A stretch of DNA of 64,000 bases from RYN-230 sp963760405 (lineage in GTDB: Bacteria > Actinomycetota > Actinomycetes > Streptosporangiales > Streptosporangiaceae), in NCBI GenBank assembly GCA_963760405.1, contig CAVXCV010000002.1, positions 806,001 to 870,000 on the forward strand, written 5' to 3'. The notes beneath the pieces are model-generated. The model saw only the letters and a program-made list of their open reading frames with translations. It was not told where the DNA came from and did no database searches. Within the stretch, counting starts at the first letter, position 1. Each line of letters starts with the position of its first letter. Positions 51,369 to 61,842 of this stretch are shown here, one piece after another. A program made the translations under genes and the position numbers.

Positions 51369-52920
51369 GGACCTGATGCACCTGCACGAGTGGGGGCTCG
51401 GCGGGCGCGGCTTCGGCACCTTCATCACCTGGTTCCTGCTCGGCGGCGACCTGTACACCGCGTACACGTTCATCGCGGTGCCCGCCCTGGTCTTCGGCAC
51501 CGGCGCGGCCGGGTTCTTCGCGCTGTCCTACACGATCATGGTCTACCCGATCGTGTTCGTGTTCCTGCCCCGGCTCTGGTCGGTGGCCCGGGTGCACGGC
51601 TACGTGACCCCCGCGGACTTCATCCGCGGCCGGTACGGATCACAGGGGCTGGCCCTGGCCGTGGCCTTCACCGGGATCCTGGCCGTGATGCCCTACATCG
51701 CGCTGCAACTGGTCGGCATCCAGGCGGTGCTGACCGTGATGGGCATCGGCAGCAACGCCTCGAACGAGTTCCTGAAGGACCTGCCGCTGATCATCGCGTT
51801 CCTCATCCTGGCGGGCTACACGTTCGTGGCCGGCCTGCGCGCCCCAGCACTGATCGCGTTCGTCAAGGACACCCTGATCTACGTAATGATCATCGTCGCG
51901 ATCATCTACATCCCGATCCGGGTCGGCGGCTGGGGGCACATCTTCAGCACCGCGGACCACCACCTGAAGGCGATCAACCCGAAGACCGGCAAGCCGAACG
52001 GCAGCCTGATCCTGCAGCCGGCTGGCGAGTGGGCCTTCGCCACGCTGGCCCTGGGCTCGGCGCTGGCCCTGTTCATGTATCCGCACACGATCACCGGGGT
52101 GTTCGCGGCCAAGCGGCGCAACGTTATCCGGCGCAACGTCGCCGCCCTGCCCGCCTACTCCCTGGTGCTCGGCCTGATCGCGCTGCTCGGCTACATGGCG
52201 CTGGCCGCTCCCGGGGTGCCCGCCGACGTCAAGTCGCACGGCGCCAACGCGCAGCTGGCGGTGCCGTTCCTGTTCCAGCGGATCTTCCCGAGCTGGTTCG
52301 CGGGCATCGGCTTCGCCGCCATCGTCATTGGCGCGCTGGTCCCGGCGGCCATCATGTCCATCGCGGCGGCCAACCTGTTCACCCGTAACGTCTGGAAGGA
52401 GTACTTCCGGCCGCAGGCCAGTAACGCGGAGCAGACCCGGGTCTCGCAGACCGCCTCGCTGGTGGTCAAGCTCGGTGCCCTGCTCTTCGTGCTGCTGGTG
52501 AAGCAGACGTACGCCATCCAGTTCCAGCTGCTGGGCGGGATCTGGATCGTGCAGACCTTCCCGGCGATCGTGGCGGGCCTGTACACCCGGTGGTTCCACC
52601 GCTGGGCGCTGGTCATCGGCTGGGCGGTGGCCATGGTGTACGGCACGGTCGCCGCCTACCGGCTGCCGGCCCCCGGACAGCCGGGATCGCACTTCGGCGC
52701 GTCCGCGGACACGGTCCCGTTGTTCGACCACACCGGGTACATCGGGCTGACCGGGTTCGTTCTGAACCTGGTCATCGCGATCGTCCTGACGCTGGTGTTC
52801 CGGGCGTTCCGGGTGCCCGGCGGAACGGACGAGACGCTGCCCGAGCACTACGTGGCCGATCCGCCCGAGCTCGCCGTCGCGCCGGCTGCGGTGGCCACGG
52901 CGACCGCCGACAGCGGCTGA
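51271..52920 (+). CDS. Sodium:solute symporter family (MctP-like monocarboxylate transporter)
   Basis: Thirteen-helix SSS-family transporter, 549 residues, resembling the MctP/ActP monocarboxylate permeases that import acetate, pyruvate, lactate or alanine. Motifs: HEWGLGGRGFGTFITWFLLGGDLYTAYTF in helices 1-2, YVTPADFIRGRYGSQGLALAV, GLRAPALIAFVKDTLIY, LFMYPHTITGVFAAK and GALVPAAIMSIAAANLFTRNVW, the sodium-site region. It starts with GTG 51271, coupled to the DUF3311 gene. Upstream lie a CRP palindrome and two GntR-type sites, consistent with carbon-source control. Confidence 0.92.
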   Translation: MSHINAVSFSILVVLFLLVTVIGFAAARWRRAEDLMHLHEWGLGGRGFGTFITWFLLGGDLYTAYTFIAVPALVFGTGAAGFFALSYTIMVYPIVFVFLPRLWSVARVHGYVTPADFIRGRYGSQGLALAVAFTGILAVMPYIALQLVGIQAVLTVMGIGSNASNEFLKDLPLIIAFLILAGYTFVAGLRAPALIAFVKDTLIYVMIIVAIIYIPIRVGGWGHIFSTADHHLKAINPKTGKPNGSLILQPAGEWAFATLALGSALALFMYPHTITGVFAAKRRNVIRRNVAALPAYSLVLGLIALLGYMALAAPGVPADVKSHGANAQLAVPFLFQRIFPSWFAGIGFAAIVIGALVPAAIMSIAAANLFTRNVWKEYFRPQASNAEQTRVSQTASLVVKLGALLFVLLVKQTYAIQFQLLGGIWIVQTFPAIVAGLYTRWFHRWALVIGWAVAMVYGTVAAYRLPAPGQPGSHFGASADTVPLFDHTGYIGLTGFVLNLVIAIVLTLVFRAFRVPGGTDETLPEHYVADPPELAVAPAAVATATADSG

Positions 52921-52926
52921 CCCGCG

Positions 52927-52963
52927 CGGGTGCCGGGCCGGCCGCACCGCCGGCCGGCACCCG
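52927..52963 (+). terminator. GC-rich hairpin after the symporter gene
   Basis: CGGGTGCCGGGCCGGC pairs with GCCGGCCGGCACCCG, with one bulged base on the left arm and a six-base loop, seven bases after the symporter stop. A likely terminator; no T-run. Confidence 0.7.
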
Positions 52964-53020
52964 TCCCGGCCGGGCCCGGTCCGCTGTCCGCACTGCGCTA
53001 CCAGCTGGTAACGTCGCGCC

Positions 53021-54717
53021 ATGACCGAGCAGAGCCAGCGGGCGACGGTGCACGGCGGGACGCTGGCGGTGGCAGCGGCCCAGCGGCACGAGGTGTCCGC
53101 CATGTTCACCCTGTCCGGCGGGCACGTGTTCCCGCTGTACGACGGGGCGGTGCACGCCAGCCCGCCGATGCGGCTGGTCGACGTGCGGCACGAGCAGACC
53201 GCTGTGTTCGCGGCCGAGGCGACGGCGCGGCTGACCCGCTCCCCCGGCCTGGCCGTGCTCACCGCCGGTCCCGGGGTGACCAACGGGGTCAGCGCGATCA
53301 CGACGGCCCACTTCAACGGCTCGCCCGTGGTGGTGCTCGGCGGGCCGGGCGCCGGACTACCGCTGGGGCTCGGGCAGCCTGCAGGAACTCGACCATCCGC
53401 CGCTGCTCGCGCCCGGTCACCAAGCGGGCCTGGACCGAGCACGACACCGCCAAGATCGCGACCGCCGTGGACTGAGGCGTTCTGGCTGGCCAGTACCCCG
53501 CATCGCGGCCCGGTCTTCCTCGACATCGCACTGGAGGCGCTGTTCGGCCAGGCCGGCCCGGTGGCGCCCGCCGCGCCCCGGCCGGCCGCCGCGGACAGCG
53601 CGCCGCTGGCCGACCCGGACGCGATCAGCCAGATCGCCGGGCTGATCGCGGCGGCCCGGCGGCCGGTGCTGGTGCTCGGCTCGGACGTGTGGGCTGGGCC
53701 GCGCCGACGCCGCGGCCCGGACCGCGGCCGAGGCCCTGCAGCTGCCGGTGATCACCAACGGCCAGGGCCGCGGCATCCTGCCGCCAGGCCATCCGTTGCT
53801 GGCCACCCGCGCCCGCTCGGTCGCGCTGCGCCGAGGCGGACCTGGTCGTGGTGGCGGGTACCCCGCTGGACTTCCGGCTCGGTTACGGGATGTTCGGTGT
53901 CGGACAATCGCGCGACGCACCGCCGTGGTTCACATCGCCGACTCCCCCGGGCAGGTCGCGGCGCACTGCCCGCTGGCCGCCTCCGTACGCCGGTGACCTG
54001 GCCGCCGTTCTTCGCCGGGCTCGCCGACCCGGCCGCCTGGCCGGACGGCCGGACCAGCTGCCCTGGGCGGACGCATGGCTGCCGCTGCTCCAGGACGCGG
54101 TGGCCGAGGCGATGGCCGCGGACGCCGCGGCTGCTGGCCAGCGCGGCCGACCCGATCCACCCGCTGCGGATCTACGGCGAGCTGGCCCGGCTGCTGGACG
54201 ACGACGCGGTCGTCATCGGCGACGGCGGCGACTTCGTCTCCTACGCGGGCAAGTACATCGAGCCGCAGCGGCCGGGCGGCTGGCTCGACCCCGGCCCGTA
54301 CGGCTGCCTCGGCACCGGGCTCGGCTACGCCATCGCGGCCCGGCTCGCCCGGCCCGTCGGCCCAGGTGGTGCTGCTGCTCGGGGACGGCGCGGCCGGGTT
54401 CTCGCTGATGGACATCGACACGCTGGTCCGCCACGCGCTGCCGGTCGTGATGATCTGCGGCAACAACGGCATCTGGGGCCTGGAGAAGCACCCGATGCAG
54501 GCGATCTACGGCTACGACGTGGCCGCCGACCTGCAGCCGCAGACTGCCGCTACGACGAGGTGGTCGAGGCGCTCGGCGGCGCCGGCGAGACTGGTCACCA
54601 GGCCAGACGAGATCGGCCCGGCGCTGCGGCGGGCGTTCGCCGCCGGTGTGCCCGTACCTGGTCAACGTGATCACCGACCCGGAGGTCTCCTACCCCCGGT
54701 CCACCACGGGCGTCTGA
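53021..54717 (+). pseudogene. Thiamine diphosphate enzyme (acetolactate synthase-like), multiple frameshifts
   Basis: ThDP-dependent enzyme of the acetolactate synthase/benzoylformate decarboxylase superfamily. The pyrimidine domain reads FTLSGGHVFPLYDG, DVRHEQTAVFAAEATARLT and GPGVTNGVSAITTAHFNGSP in the first frame. Then the frame changes repeatedly: SLQELDHPPLLAP, WTEHDTAKIATAVD, EAFWLASTPHRGPVFLDIAL, VLVLGSDVWAG, the diphosphate domain VVIGDGGDFVSYAGKYIEP, VLLLGDGAAGFSLMDIDTL, ICGNNGIWGLEKHPM and the true end SYPRSTTGV at 54717. At least seven shifts are needed, yet no conserved block is missing. As written the gene is non-functional; indel errors in the sequence are a strong alternative. 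The substrate cannot be assigned. Confidence 0.82.
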
Positions 54718-54790
54718 CCTGGCGCCGGACCGCCGCAGCGCCGGACCGCCGCAGCGCCTGACCGCGGCTGACAGCCGGCCGCGGCGGCCG

Positions 54791-55004
54791 TCACTCGATG
54801 ACCGCGATCAGGTCGCCCTCCTGGACCACGTCGCCCTCGGCCACCGCCAGCGTGGTCACCGTGCCCGGCTCCTCGGCGAGCACCGGGATCTCCATCTTCA
54901 TCGACTCGAGGATGACCAGCGTGTCGCCGTCGGCGACCTGCGTCGCCTTCGGCGGCCACCACCTTCCACACGTTCGCCACCATCTCCGCGCGGACCTCGG
55001 CCAC
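54791..55004 (-). CDS. Biotin/lipoyl carrier protein (one frameshift)
   Basis: Small biotin carboxyl carrier domain of about 71 residues. The N-terminus VAEVRAEMVANVWKVV is read from GTG 55004, which has GGAGAGG upstream; after a one-base shift near 54950 the rest reads QVADGDTLVILESMKMEIPV, with the biotin-accepting lysine in SMKM, and ends GDVVQEGDLIAVIE. Stand-alone carriers of this size serve acyl-CoA carboxylases in actinobacteria. The biotin carboxylase gene lies 81 bases upstream on the same strand. Confidence 0.85.
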
Positions 55005-55085
55005 CCGGCGCTCCTCTCCTCCGCGGGCTCCTGCCCGGCAGATCGCCAGCCGCGCAGAACCCGGTCCTCATTGTGCTGGTTCAGA

Positions 55086-56436
<1,351 letters not shown>

Positions 56437-56459
56437 CGGGACAGCCTACCGGCCGGTGC

Positions 56460-57739
56460 CTACAGGCGGCCTGGGTACCGGCCGGTCACGCTGGTCAGCG
56501 CGTCCACAACCCGAGGATCGTACTCGGCGGTGGTGTCCAGCCGGAGCCGTTCCAGCGCGGCCGTGGTCCGGTCCCGGTCCGCGGACCCGCCGACCAGGTC
56601 GTCGAAGGCGTTGGCGGCCCGGATGATCCGGCTGCCGATCGGCGGTTCCCGGCCCGGGCCGCGCCAGGGCTGGCACTGGCTGCGCACGATCTGCGCGACC
56701 TGGTCCAGCACCCCGGCCTGCTCGATGACGTCCGCGCCCAGTTCCGCGATGCGTTGCTGCTCGGCGGGTGAGGCGAGCACGGTGGCGCCGCCCGGGATCG
56801 GCTCCGGCAGCGACAGCTGGCCGATGTCGTGCATCAGCGCCGCGTACTCCAGCAGCAGCAGGTCGCGCTCGGCCATGCCGAGTTCCCGGCCGATCGCCAC
56901 CGCGAGCCTGGCCGACCCGGTAGGAGTGGCCGTCTTCCACGTAGCCGCCGACCTCGGTGACCCGGGCCAGGGCGCGGACCGTCTGCAGGTAGGTGGCCCG
57001 GATCCCGGCGTACCGGCGGAACGCGACCTGGGTCACCAGCAGCGGCGCGATGAAGATGGCCAGCGCGGCCAGGCCCATCACCTCAGCGGCGAGGGCGATC
57101 AGCATCGCCGACGCCCCCACGGCCGCGCCGAGCGGCAGCTGCACCCGGAGCTCGTCGTTCAGCGACACGCCGAACCTGGGCCCGTAGCGCGTCAGCCCGG
57201 ATCAGCGCCCGGATCACGCACTCCGCGAACCAGCCGGCCACGATCAGCACGAGCATGGCGGCCAGCTGCAGCCAGAGCAGGTGGGCCACGGGCGTCACGG
57301 TGGCCAGCGGCCGGAACAGGGCCGCCACGAACGCCACCGCCAGCAGCCGGGACGCCATCCCGGCTACCCCGGCGGGCCGGCCGGCCGCCAGGTGCGGCAG
57401 CGCCCCGACGATCATGCCGACCGCGGTGACCGCGACCACCTGGAGAGCGGGGTGCGGCGCCGGCTGCCCGGCGATCCGGAGCACGAGCGCGTAGCCGAGC
57501 GCACCCGCACTGCCGATCGGGGCGGCCTCCCGGTCCGCGGGCAGGGACAGCCGGAGCAGCTCGCCCAGTGCGATCAGCGCGCCGAAGGCCAGTGCGATGC
57601 GCGGCTGGATCAGGCCCGCCGCGGCCGTCTGGGCCACCGCGGCGACCAGCAGCAGGCCGGCCGCGGCGACCAGCAGGAGCTGGCCGGAATCCATGGACGG
57701 CCAGGCCTGCTGCCGCGCCAGGTGGCGTTGCGTGGTCAT
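56460..57739 (-). CDS. Membrane HD-domain protein (two frameshifts)
   Basis: Membrane protein with an N-terminal six-helix region (from LLLVAAAGLLLVAAVAQ) and a C-terminal HD phosphohydrolase domain. The metal motif is LEYAALMHDIGQLSLPEP, followed by GADVIEQAGVLDQVAQIV and IIRAANAFDDLVGG. The HHExxDGxGYP signature of true cyclic-di-GMP HD-GYP enzymes is absent; its place reads QCQPWRGPGREPPI, so another nucleotide substrate or loss of activity is possible. The frame changes near 57190 and near 56905. It lies ten bases downstream of a second, complete membrane HD-GYP gene, suggesting duplication and divergence. Confidence 0.8.
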
Positions 57740-57749
57740 CCGGCCGGCC

Positions 57750-59114
57750 TCAGCGCCTCTCCGCGACCCGCAGCGGGGTGGTCGGGTCGTCGTGATCCTG
57801 GGCTGTCACCTCGGCGGGGTAGCCAGCGGGCACAGCCGGGGACTGCGAGCAGTCCCAGCCCTCCCGGGCCAGCGCGACCACGAATGCGTCCACCAGCACC
57901 GGGTCGAACTGGGTGCCCGACCACTTGCGCAACTCGGCCACGGCCTCGGCGATGCTGCGGGCGCCCCGGTAGGAGCGGTTGGACGTCATCGAGTCGAACG
58001 CGTCGGCCACCGCGATCACCCGGGCGAACTCCGGGATCTCGTCCCGGGCCAGGCCCATCGGGTAGCCCTTGCCGTCGACCCGCTCGTGGTGGTGCATGAT
58101 GCCGGCCAGCGCCTCTTCCAGGAAGCCGATCTGCCGGACGATCTCCAGGCCGCGCATGGGGTGCAGCTGGATCGCGGCCAGCTCCTCCTCGGTGAGCGCA
58201 CCGGTCTTCTGCAGCACCTTGGTGGGCACGCCGAGCTTGCCCACGTCGTGCAGCATGCCCGCGTACCGGATGGCTTCCACCCGCTCCGTGCGCATGCCGA
58301 TCTCCCGGGCCAGCATGCCGGCCGCCTTGGATACCCGCTCGCTGTGCCCCCGGGTGTAGAAGTCCTTGGTCTCCACCGCCTGGCAGAGCGCGGCCATCGT
58401 GGCCGCGTAGGCACCCTCCTGCGCGGCGAACTGGCCCATCGCCCAGCGGGCCACGAACAGCGGGATGAGCACCAGCACCGCGGCGAACGCGCCCACCACA
58501 GCCCACAGCGCCGCCACGAGCAGCCCCAGCATGGCGTAACCCAGGTCGGAGACGAGCAGCAGCGGGAGGTGCTGCTCGAGGCGCTTGCGGCGGGGCGTGG
58601 CCCCGGCCGGGGAGAGCTGCAGCAGCATGCCCCACAGCAGGCCGTGGTTGACCAGCACGTGCGTGGCGGCGGCCGCGGCGAACGGCACGATGATGGTGGG
58701 GAAGGAGGCCGGGCCGGGCACGCCCACGGTGCCCCCTAGCGCGACGTAGACCTCCCCGGCCGCCGCCGCGCTCAGCGTGTACATCGCCGCGTTGAACACG
58801 CGCTCCTTTAGGTTGCCGCGGCGCAGGCTGAGCAGCGAGCTGGCGCCGACCAGCGCGGCACCAGCCGGACCGAGCAGCACCACGGCCGCCAGGGTGGCCG
58901 ATGAGCTGGGTGACCAGGCGGACTGGCGGGACGCCAGCGTGGCGGGGGTGGAGTCACAGATCAGGAAGAGGACGATCAGCACCACCAGGGCCAGTGACAG
59001 CGGGTAATCGAGGTCCCCGTCCAGGTCGCGCACCAGCAGCTGCGCCAGCACCAGGGCGGCCGCCAGCACCACGGACGCCAGGTAGAGCCATGCGGCTCGC
59101 GACAGCCTGCTCAC
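57750..59114 (-). CDS. Membrane HD-GYP domain protein
   Basis: 454-residue protein with about seven N-terminal helices (a MASE-like or 7TM sensor region, residues 5-210) and a C-terminal HD-GYP domain. Motifs: AVETKDFYTRGHSERVSKAA, RYAGMLHDVGKLGVP with the metal HD pair, and IMHHHERVDGKGYPMGL with the GYP box, then VIAVADAFDSMTSNRSYRG. Such enzymes usually hydrolyse cyclic di-GMP. The ATG at 59114 begins MSRLSRAAWLYLAS. It is the first gene of a pair with the related HD protein 10 bases downstream. Confidence 0.9.
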   Translation of the reverse strand: MSRLSRAAWLYLASVVLAAALVLAQLLVRDLDGDLDYPLSLALVVLIVLFLICDSTPATLASRQSAWSPSSSATLAAVVLLGPAGAALVGASSLLSLRRGNLKERVFNAAMYTLSAAAAGEVYVALGGTVGVPGPASFPTIIVPFAAAAATHVLVNHGLLWGMLLQLSPAGATPRRKRLEQHLPLLLVSDLGYAMLGLLVAALWAVVGAFAAVLVLIPLFVARWAMGQFAAQEGAYAATMAALCQAVETKDFYTRGHSERVSKAAGMLAREIGMRTERVEAIRYAGMLHDVGKLGVPTKVLQKTGALTEEELAAIQLHPMRGLEIVRQIGFLEEALAGIMHHHERVDGKGYPMGLARDEIPEFARVIAVADAFDSMTSNRSYRGARSIAEAVAELRKWSGTQFDPVLVDAFVVALAREGWDCSQSPAVPAGYPAEVTAQDHDDPTTPLRVAERR

Positions 59115-59529
59115 AGACCCCCCTAGCCGTCAGCCCGAGCGGGTGGGTAGCGGCAGGCGCGTGTGGCGGCGATGGAAGGTCGCCTCCCTAGGACCCGCGT
59201 TACCTGGTGATGACTCGCCGATAGCTTGTTCTCGCGACTCAGGGTAACGCTATCAACGCTATTCGCGGGGCGGTCCTTACCTATATCTACTTGGAGTTAC
59301 ATGAGATAACTAGAAGTCATTATTGCTGCTGCCGGGGCGCGGCAGGTCTCGGCGGGCGGAACCTCGGGGGCTAGCCTGGCCGGGCGCCGACCGGGCACCG
59401 GGCGCTGGCCGGGCACCGACCGGGCACCGGGCGCTGGCCGGGCGCCGGGCGCTGGCCGGGCACCGGCACCGGCACCGGGCACGGGCGCTGGCCGGGCAGG
59501 GCCGCCCAGCGCGGCTCGCGCAGCGCCGG
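59115..59529. repeat. Intergenic region with GGGCACCG/GGGCGCTGGCC repeats
   Basis: 415 bases without a gene between the HD-GYP start and the rsrA stop. The part at 59200-59330 is AT-rich (including TATATCTACTTGG) and probably holds the HD-GYP promoter. The part at about 59385-59495 is a low-complexity array of GGGCACCG and GCGCTGGCCGG units. No protein-like frame is convincing. Confidence 0.6.
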
Positions 59530-59814
59530 CTATTCCGAGGAGATCTCGGTGATCTCGATCGTGGCGCGGACCTCCTGGATCCGGGCCATCACCTTGACCC
59601 GCAGGTCACCGGGGACCACATCATGCCCGCAGTGCTTGTGCACCAGGCGCTTGACCGCTTCCTCCAGGCCGAACTCCCGCAGGCAGGGACCGCATTCGAT
59701 CAGGTGCTGGCGGATCTTGGCCCGGCCGTCGTCACCGAGTTCGCCGTCCAGATAGGAGTAGACCCGGTCGAGTACCTCGCTGCACGGGGTCTCGTGCGGC
59801 TTCCCGCAGCTCAT
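59530..59814 (-). CDS. rsrA: Anti-sigma factor RsrA
   Basis: Zinc-binding anti-sigma factor (ZAS family), 94 residues, that holds SigR and releases it on thiol oxidation. The zinc and redox ligands Cys11, His37, Cys41 and Cys44 (PCSEV and QHLIECGPC) are at the same numbers as in Streptomyces RsrA, and a second cysteine pair region VHKHCGHDV follows. The start overlaps the sigR stop by four bases (ATGA). This is the mycothiol-linked thiol-oxidative stress switch. Confidence 0.94.
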   Translation of the reverse strand: MSCGKPHETPCSEVLDRVYSYLDGELGDDGRAKIRQHLIECGPCLREFGLEEAVKRLVHKHCGHDVVPGDLRVKVMARIQEVRATIEITEISSE

Positions 59815-60452
59815 GGTGCGTCCTCCTGAGCAGGCTCGGCACCGTCGCCGTCCGGTGACCCGGCCGCCGAGGCCGTACGCACCAGGCCCCGGTCAGCTGC
59901 GTAGTCCTGCAGCATCTCGCGCAGCTGCCGCCGCCCGCGGTGCAGGCGCGACATGACCGTGCCGATCGGCGTGCCCATGATGTCGGCGATCTCCTTGTAC
60001 GCGAAGCCCTCCACGTCGGCGAGGTAGACCGCGATGCGGAACTCCTCGGGCAGGGCCTGCAGCGCTCTTTTGATATCAGAGTCCGGCAGCCGTTCCAGCG
60101 CTTCCGCCTCGGCCGACTTCAGCCCGGACGAGGTGTGCGACGCGGCCCTGGCCAGCTGCCAGTCCTCTACCTCCTCAGCCCCGGAGCGCTGCGGTTCACG
60201 CTGCTTCTTGCGGTAGCTGTTGATGAAGGTGTTGGTCAGGATCCGGAACAGCCACGCCTTCAGGTTCGTGCCCGGCTGGAACTGATGGAACGATGCGTAG
60301 GCCTTGGCAAAGGTCTCCTGGACGAGATCTTCCGCGTCGGCCGGGTTACGGGTCATCCGCAGCGCGGCTGAGTAGAGCTGATCCAGGTAGGGCAGCACGT
60401 CCTGCTCGAAGCGCTCACTTCGCTGCTCGAGTGTCTCGGTGACCTGACCCAC
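59811..60452 (-). CDS. sigR: ECF sigma factor SigR
   Basis: ECF-type sigma factor that controls the thiol-oxidative stress response, 213 residues. Region 2 is LYSAALRMTRNPADAEDLVQ, then the segment NLKAWLFRILTNTFINSYRKKQREPQR; region 4 is LPEEFRIAVYLADVEGFAYKEIADIMGTPIGTVMSRLHRGRRQ. The GTG at 60452 gives the standard protein; an in-frame ATG at 60542 would give a 30-residue longer form, recalling the unstable SigR-prime of streptomycetes. A perfect SigR promoter lies at 60594-60619, so the gene is autoregulated. It is coupled with rsrA. Confidence 0.94.
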   Translation of the reverse strand: MGQVTETLEQRSERFEQDVLPYLDQLYSAALRMTRNPADAEDLVQETFAKAYASFHQFQPGTNLKAWLFRILTNTFINSYRKKQREPQRSGAEEVEDWQLARAASHTSSGLKSAEAEALERLPDSDIKRALQALPEEFRIAVYLADVEGFAYKEIADIMGTPIGTVMSRLHRGRRQLREMLQDYAADRGLVRTASAAGSPDGDGAEPAQEDAP

Positions 60453-60881
60453 CCCCTTGGAGATTTCCTGCACCGGCCATTGGTGACGAGCGTATGGGCG
60501 GGAGGATACATCCCCGGCATAGGCCGGCTCGAAGCGAGTCATCGGCAAGGCGCGCTGGGGGAGCGCGGAATCGGCTAGCAGCACGCCGTCTGTAACAGGG
60601 AGGTGACCGCCTTCATTCCGGTGATCTCCCGGCCCGCATTCCGGTGGTCTCCGTGCCCGCCGCTGGCCGGGCCGCCGGGCCGCTCCCCCCGGTCCGGCCC
60701 TGATGACAGCGGCGATTCTGACAAGGCAATTCCTGCCCGGCGCAGGTGAGCCGAGCACCCTGGCGGGGAACATCTCAGGGGAGGACTGCGCGGCACCATG
60801 CCGTCGCGGCGACGCTTCGCCCCTGCCAGGACGGCAGGCCGTCGGACGCAACGCGCGCAGTCCGCGCTAGATGGAGTCACG
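60453..60881. other. Region between sigR and the divergent methyltransferase
   Basis: 429 bases. It holds the N-terminal extension of the longer SigR form (to 60542), the SigR promoter at 60594-60619 and, further on, the leader of the methyltransferase gene. A second GGAAT at 60643-60639 has no GTT at the right spacing. No other gene is supported. Confidence 0.55.
60594..60619 (-). promoter_or_regulatory. SigR-dependent promoter of sigR
   Basis: On the minus strand GGAAT, exactly 18 bases, then GTT: the SigR consensus. GGAAT is at 60619-60615 and GTT at 60596-60594. It is 142 bases upstream of the short start and about 52 upstream of the long start, so both forms could be made from it. Confidence 0.8.
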
Positions 60882-61721
60882 GTGTCGGCAAGCGCGACCA
60901 GCCCCCTCAGCGTCCTCGGCTCCGGATCGCTCACGGCCTACTGGAAATTCCAGCGTGCCGTGGCCGCGGCCCAGCTCCGGGCCTGGCTCCCCCCACGCGG
61001 CCAGTTCCTGGTCGACATCTCCGGGGCGCCGGGCCGTGCTGCCGCCCAGGCCGCCGCCGCTGGCTACGCGGTGCTCCGGGTGCTGCCCCGGACGGCCGGC
61101 CTGCCCCAGCCTGGCTGGCCGCCCCAGCCTGGCTGGCCGCCGCCAGCGCCGGTGGAACTCACCGGGCGCTCCCCGGGGCCGGGCCGCCTGACCACCGTAC
61201 TGGCCGAGCCGGACAACCTGTCGTTCCTGGCGGACGGGTCAGTGGACGGCGTCATCGCCGACGACCGGGCGCTGTCCCGGCACCTGGTCGCGGAAGACCT
61301 GGCCGCCGAGATCGCCCGGGTGCTCCGGCCCGGTGGCCAGCTGCTGGCCTGCGTGGATTCCCTGGTCCTCGGCATGTCGATCCTGGCCGAGCTGCGGCAC
61401 TGGGCCGAGCTCACCGACCTGCCCCAGGCCGAGGTGGTGCTGGTGCCCTGGCCGGACGGCAGCATCACCCGCTGCTTCGGCCCGGAGCAGCTCCGCGACC
61501 TGCTCACCGAGGCCGGGCTCGAGGTCAGCTGGATCAGGCCGCGTACCGTACTGTCCCCGTCCACCGTGGATCATGTGCTGCGCAGGGACCCGAGCGCGAC
61601 CATGCGGCTGGTCCGGACGGAACTCGCCGCGGGCGTGCACGGGCTCTACGGGATGGGCGGCAACGAGTCGTTCGGCATCTACCTGCTGGCCGCGGCCCGC
61701 AAGCCCGGCCGCCGCCGCTAG
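60882..61721 (+). CDS. Methyltransferase-domain protein
   Basis: 279-residue protein with a degenerate class I methyltransferase fold. The first part FLVDISGAPGRAAAQAAAAGYAVLRVL corresponds to motif I; GVIADDRALSRHLVAEDLAAEIARVLRPGGQLLAC is the usual post-motif and motif III region; the C-terminus contains GPEQLRDLLTEAGLEVSWI. An internal QPGWPPQPGWPPP repeat interrupts the domain. The GTG at 60882 follows GGAG by five bases; an upstream ATG at 60798 lacks a ribosome site. It is divergent from sigR. The target is unknown. Confidence 0.78.
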   Translation: MSASATSPLSVLGSGSLTAYWKFQRAVAAAQLRAWLPPRGQFLVDISGAPGRAAAQAAAAGYAVLRVLPRTAGLPQPGWPPQPGWPPPAPVELTGRSPGPGRLTTVLAEPDNLSFLADGSVDGVIADDRALSRHLVAEDLAAEIARVLRPGGQLLACVDSLVLGMSILAELRHWAELTDLPQAEVVLVPWPDGSITRCFGPEQLRDLLTEAGLEVSWIRPRTVLSPSTVDHVLRRDPSATMRLVRTELAAGVHGLYGMGGNESFGIYLLAAARKPGRRR

Positions 61722-61732
61722 CGGCGGTCCCT

Positions 61733-61842
61733 CTAGCGGCCCAGGGGCGGCCGGCTAGCGGCGACGGCCTCCTACCGGCGGCGTTCCCCTCCAAGCGGCG
61801 GCCCGGCTCAGCTAGCGGCCCAGGGGCGGCCGGCTAGCGGCG
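61733..61842. repeat. 31-bp direct repeat, two copies
   Basis: A block starting CTAGCGGCCCAGGGGCGGCC occurs at 61733-61763 and again at 61812-61842. The second copy overlaps the 3' end of the dksA-like gene, so the last codons of that gene may derive from the repeat. A possible remnant of a local duplication or a termination structure. Confidence 0.6.

Noticed and set aside
59297..59482. Pro/Gly/Ala open frame in the repeat region before rsrA
   Set aside because: It is simply the translation of the GGGCACCG/GCTGGCC repeat array, without a start context.
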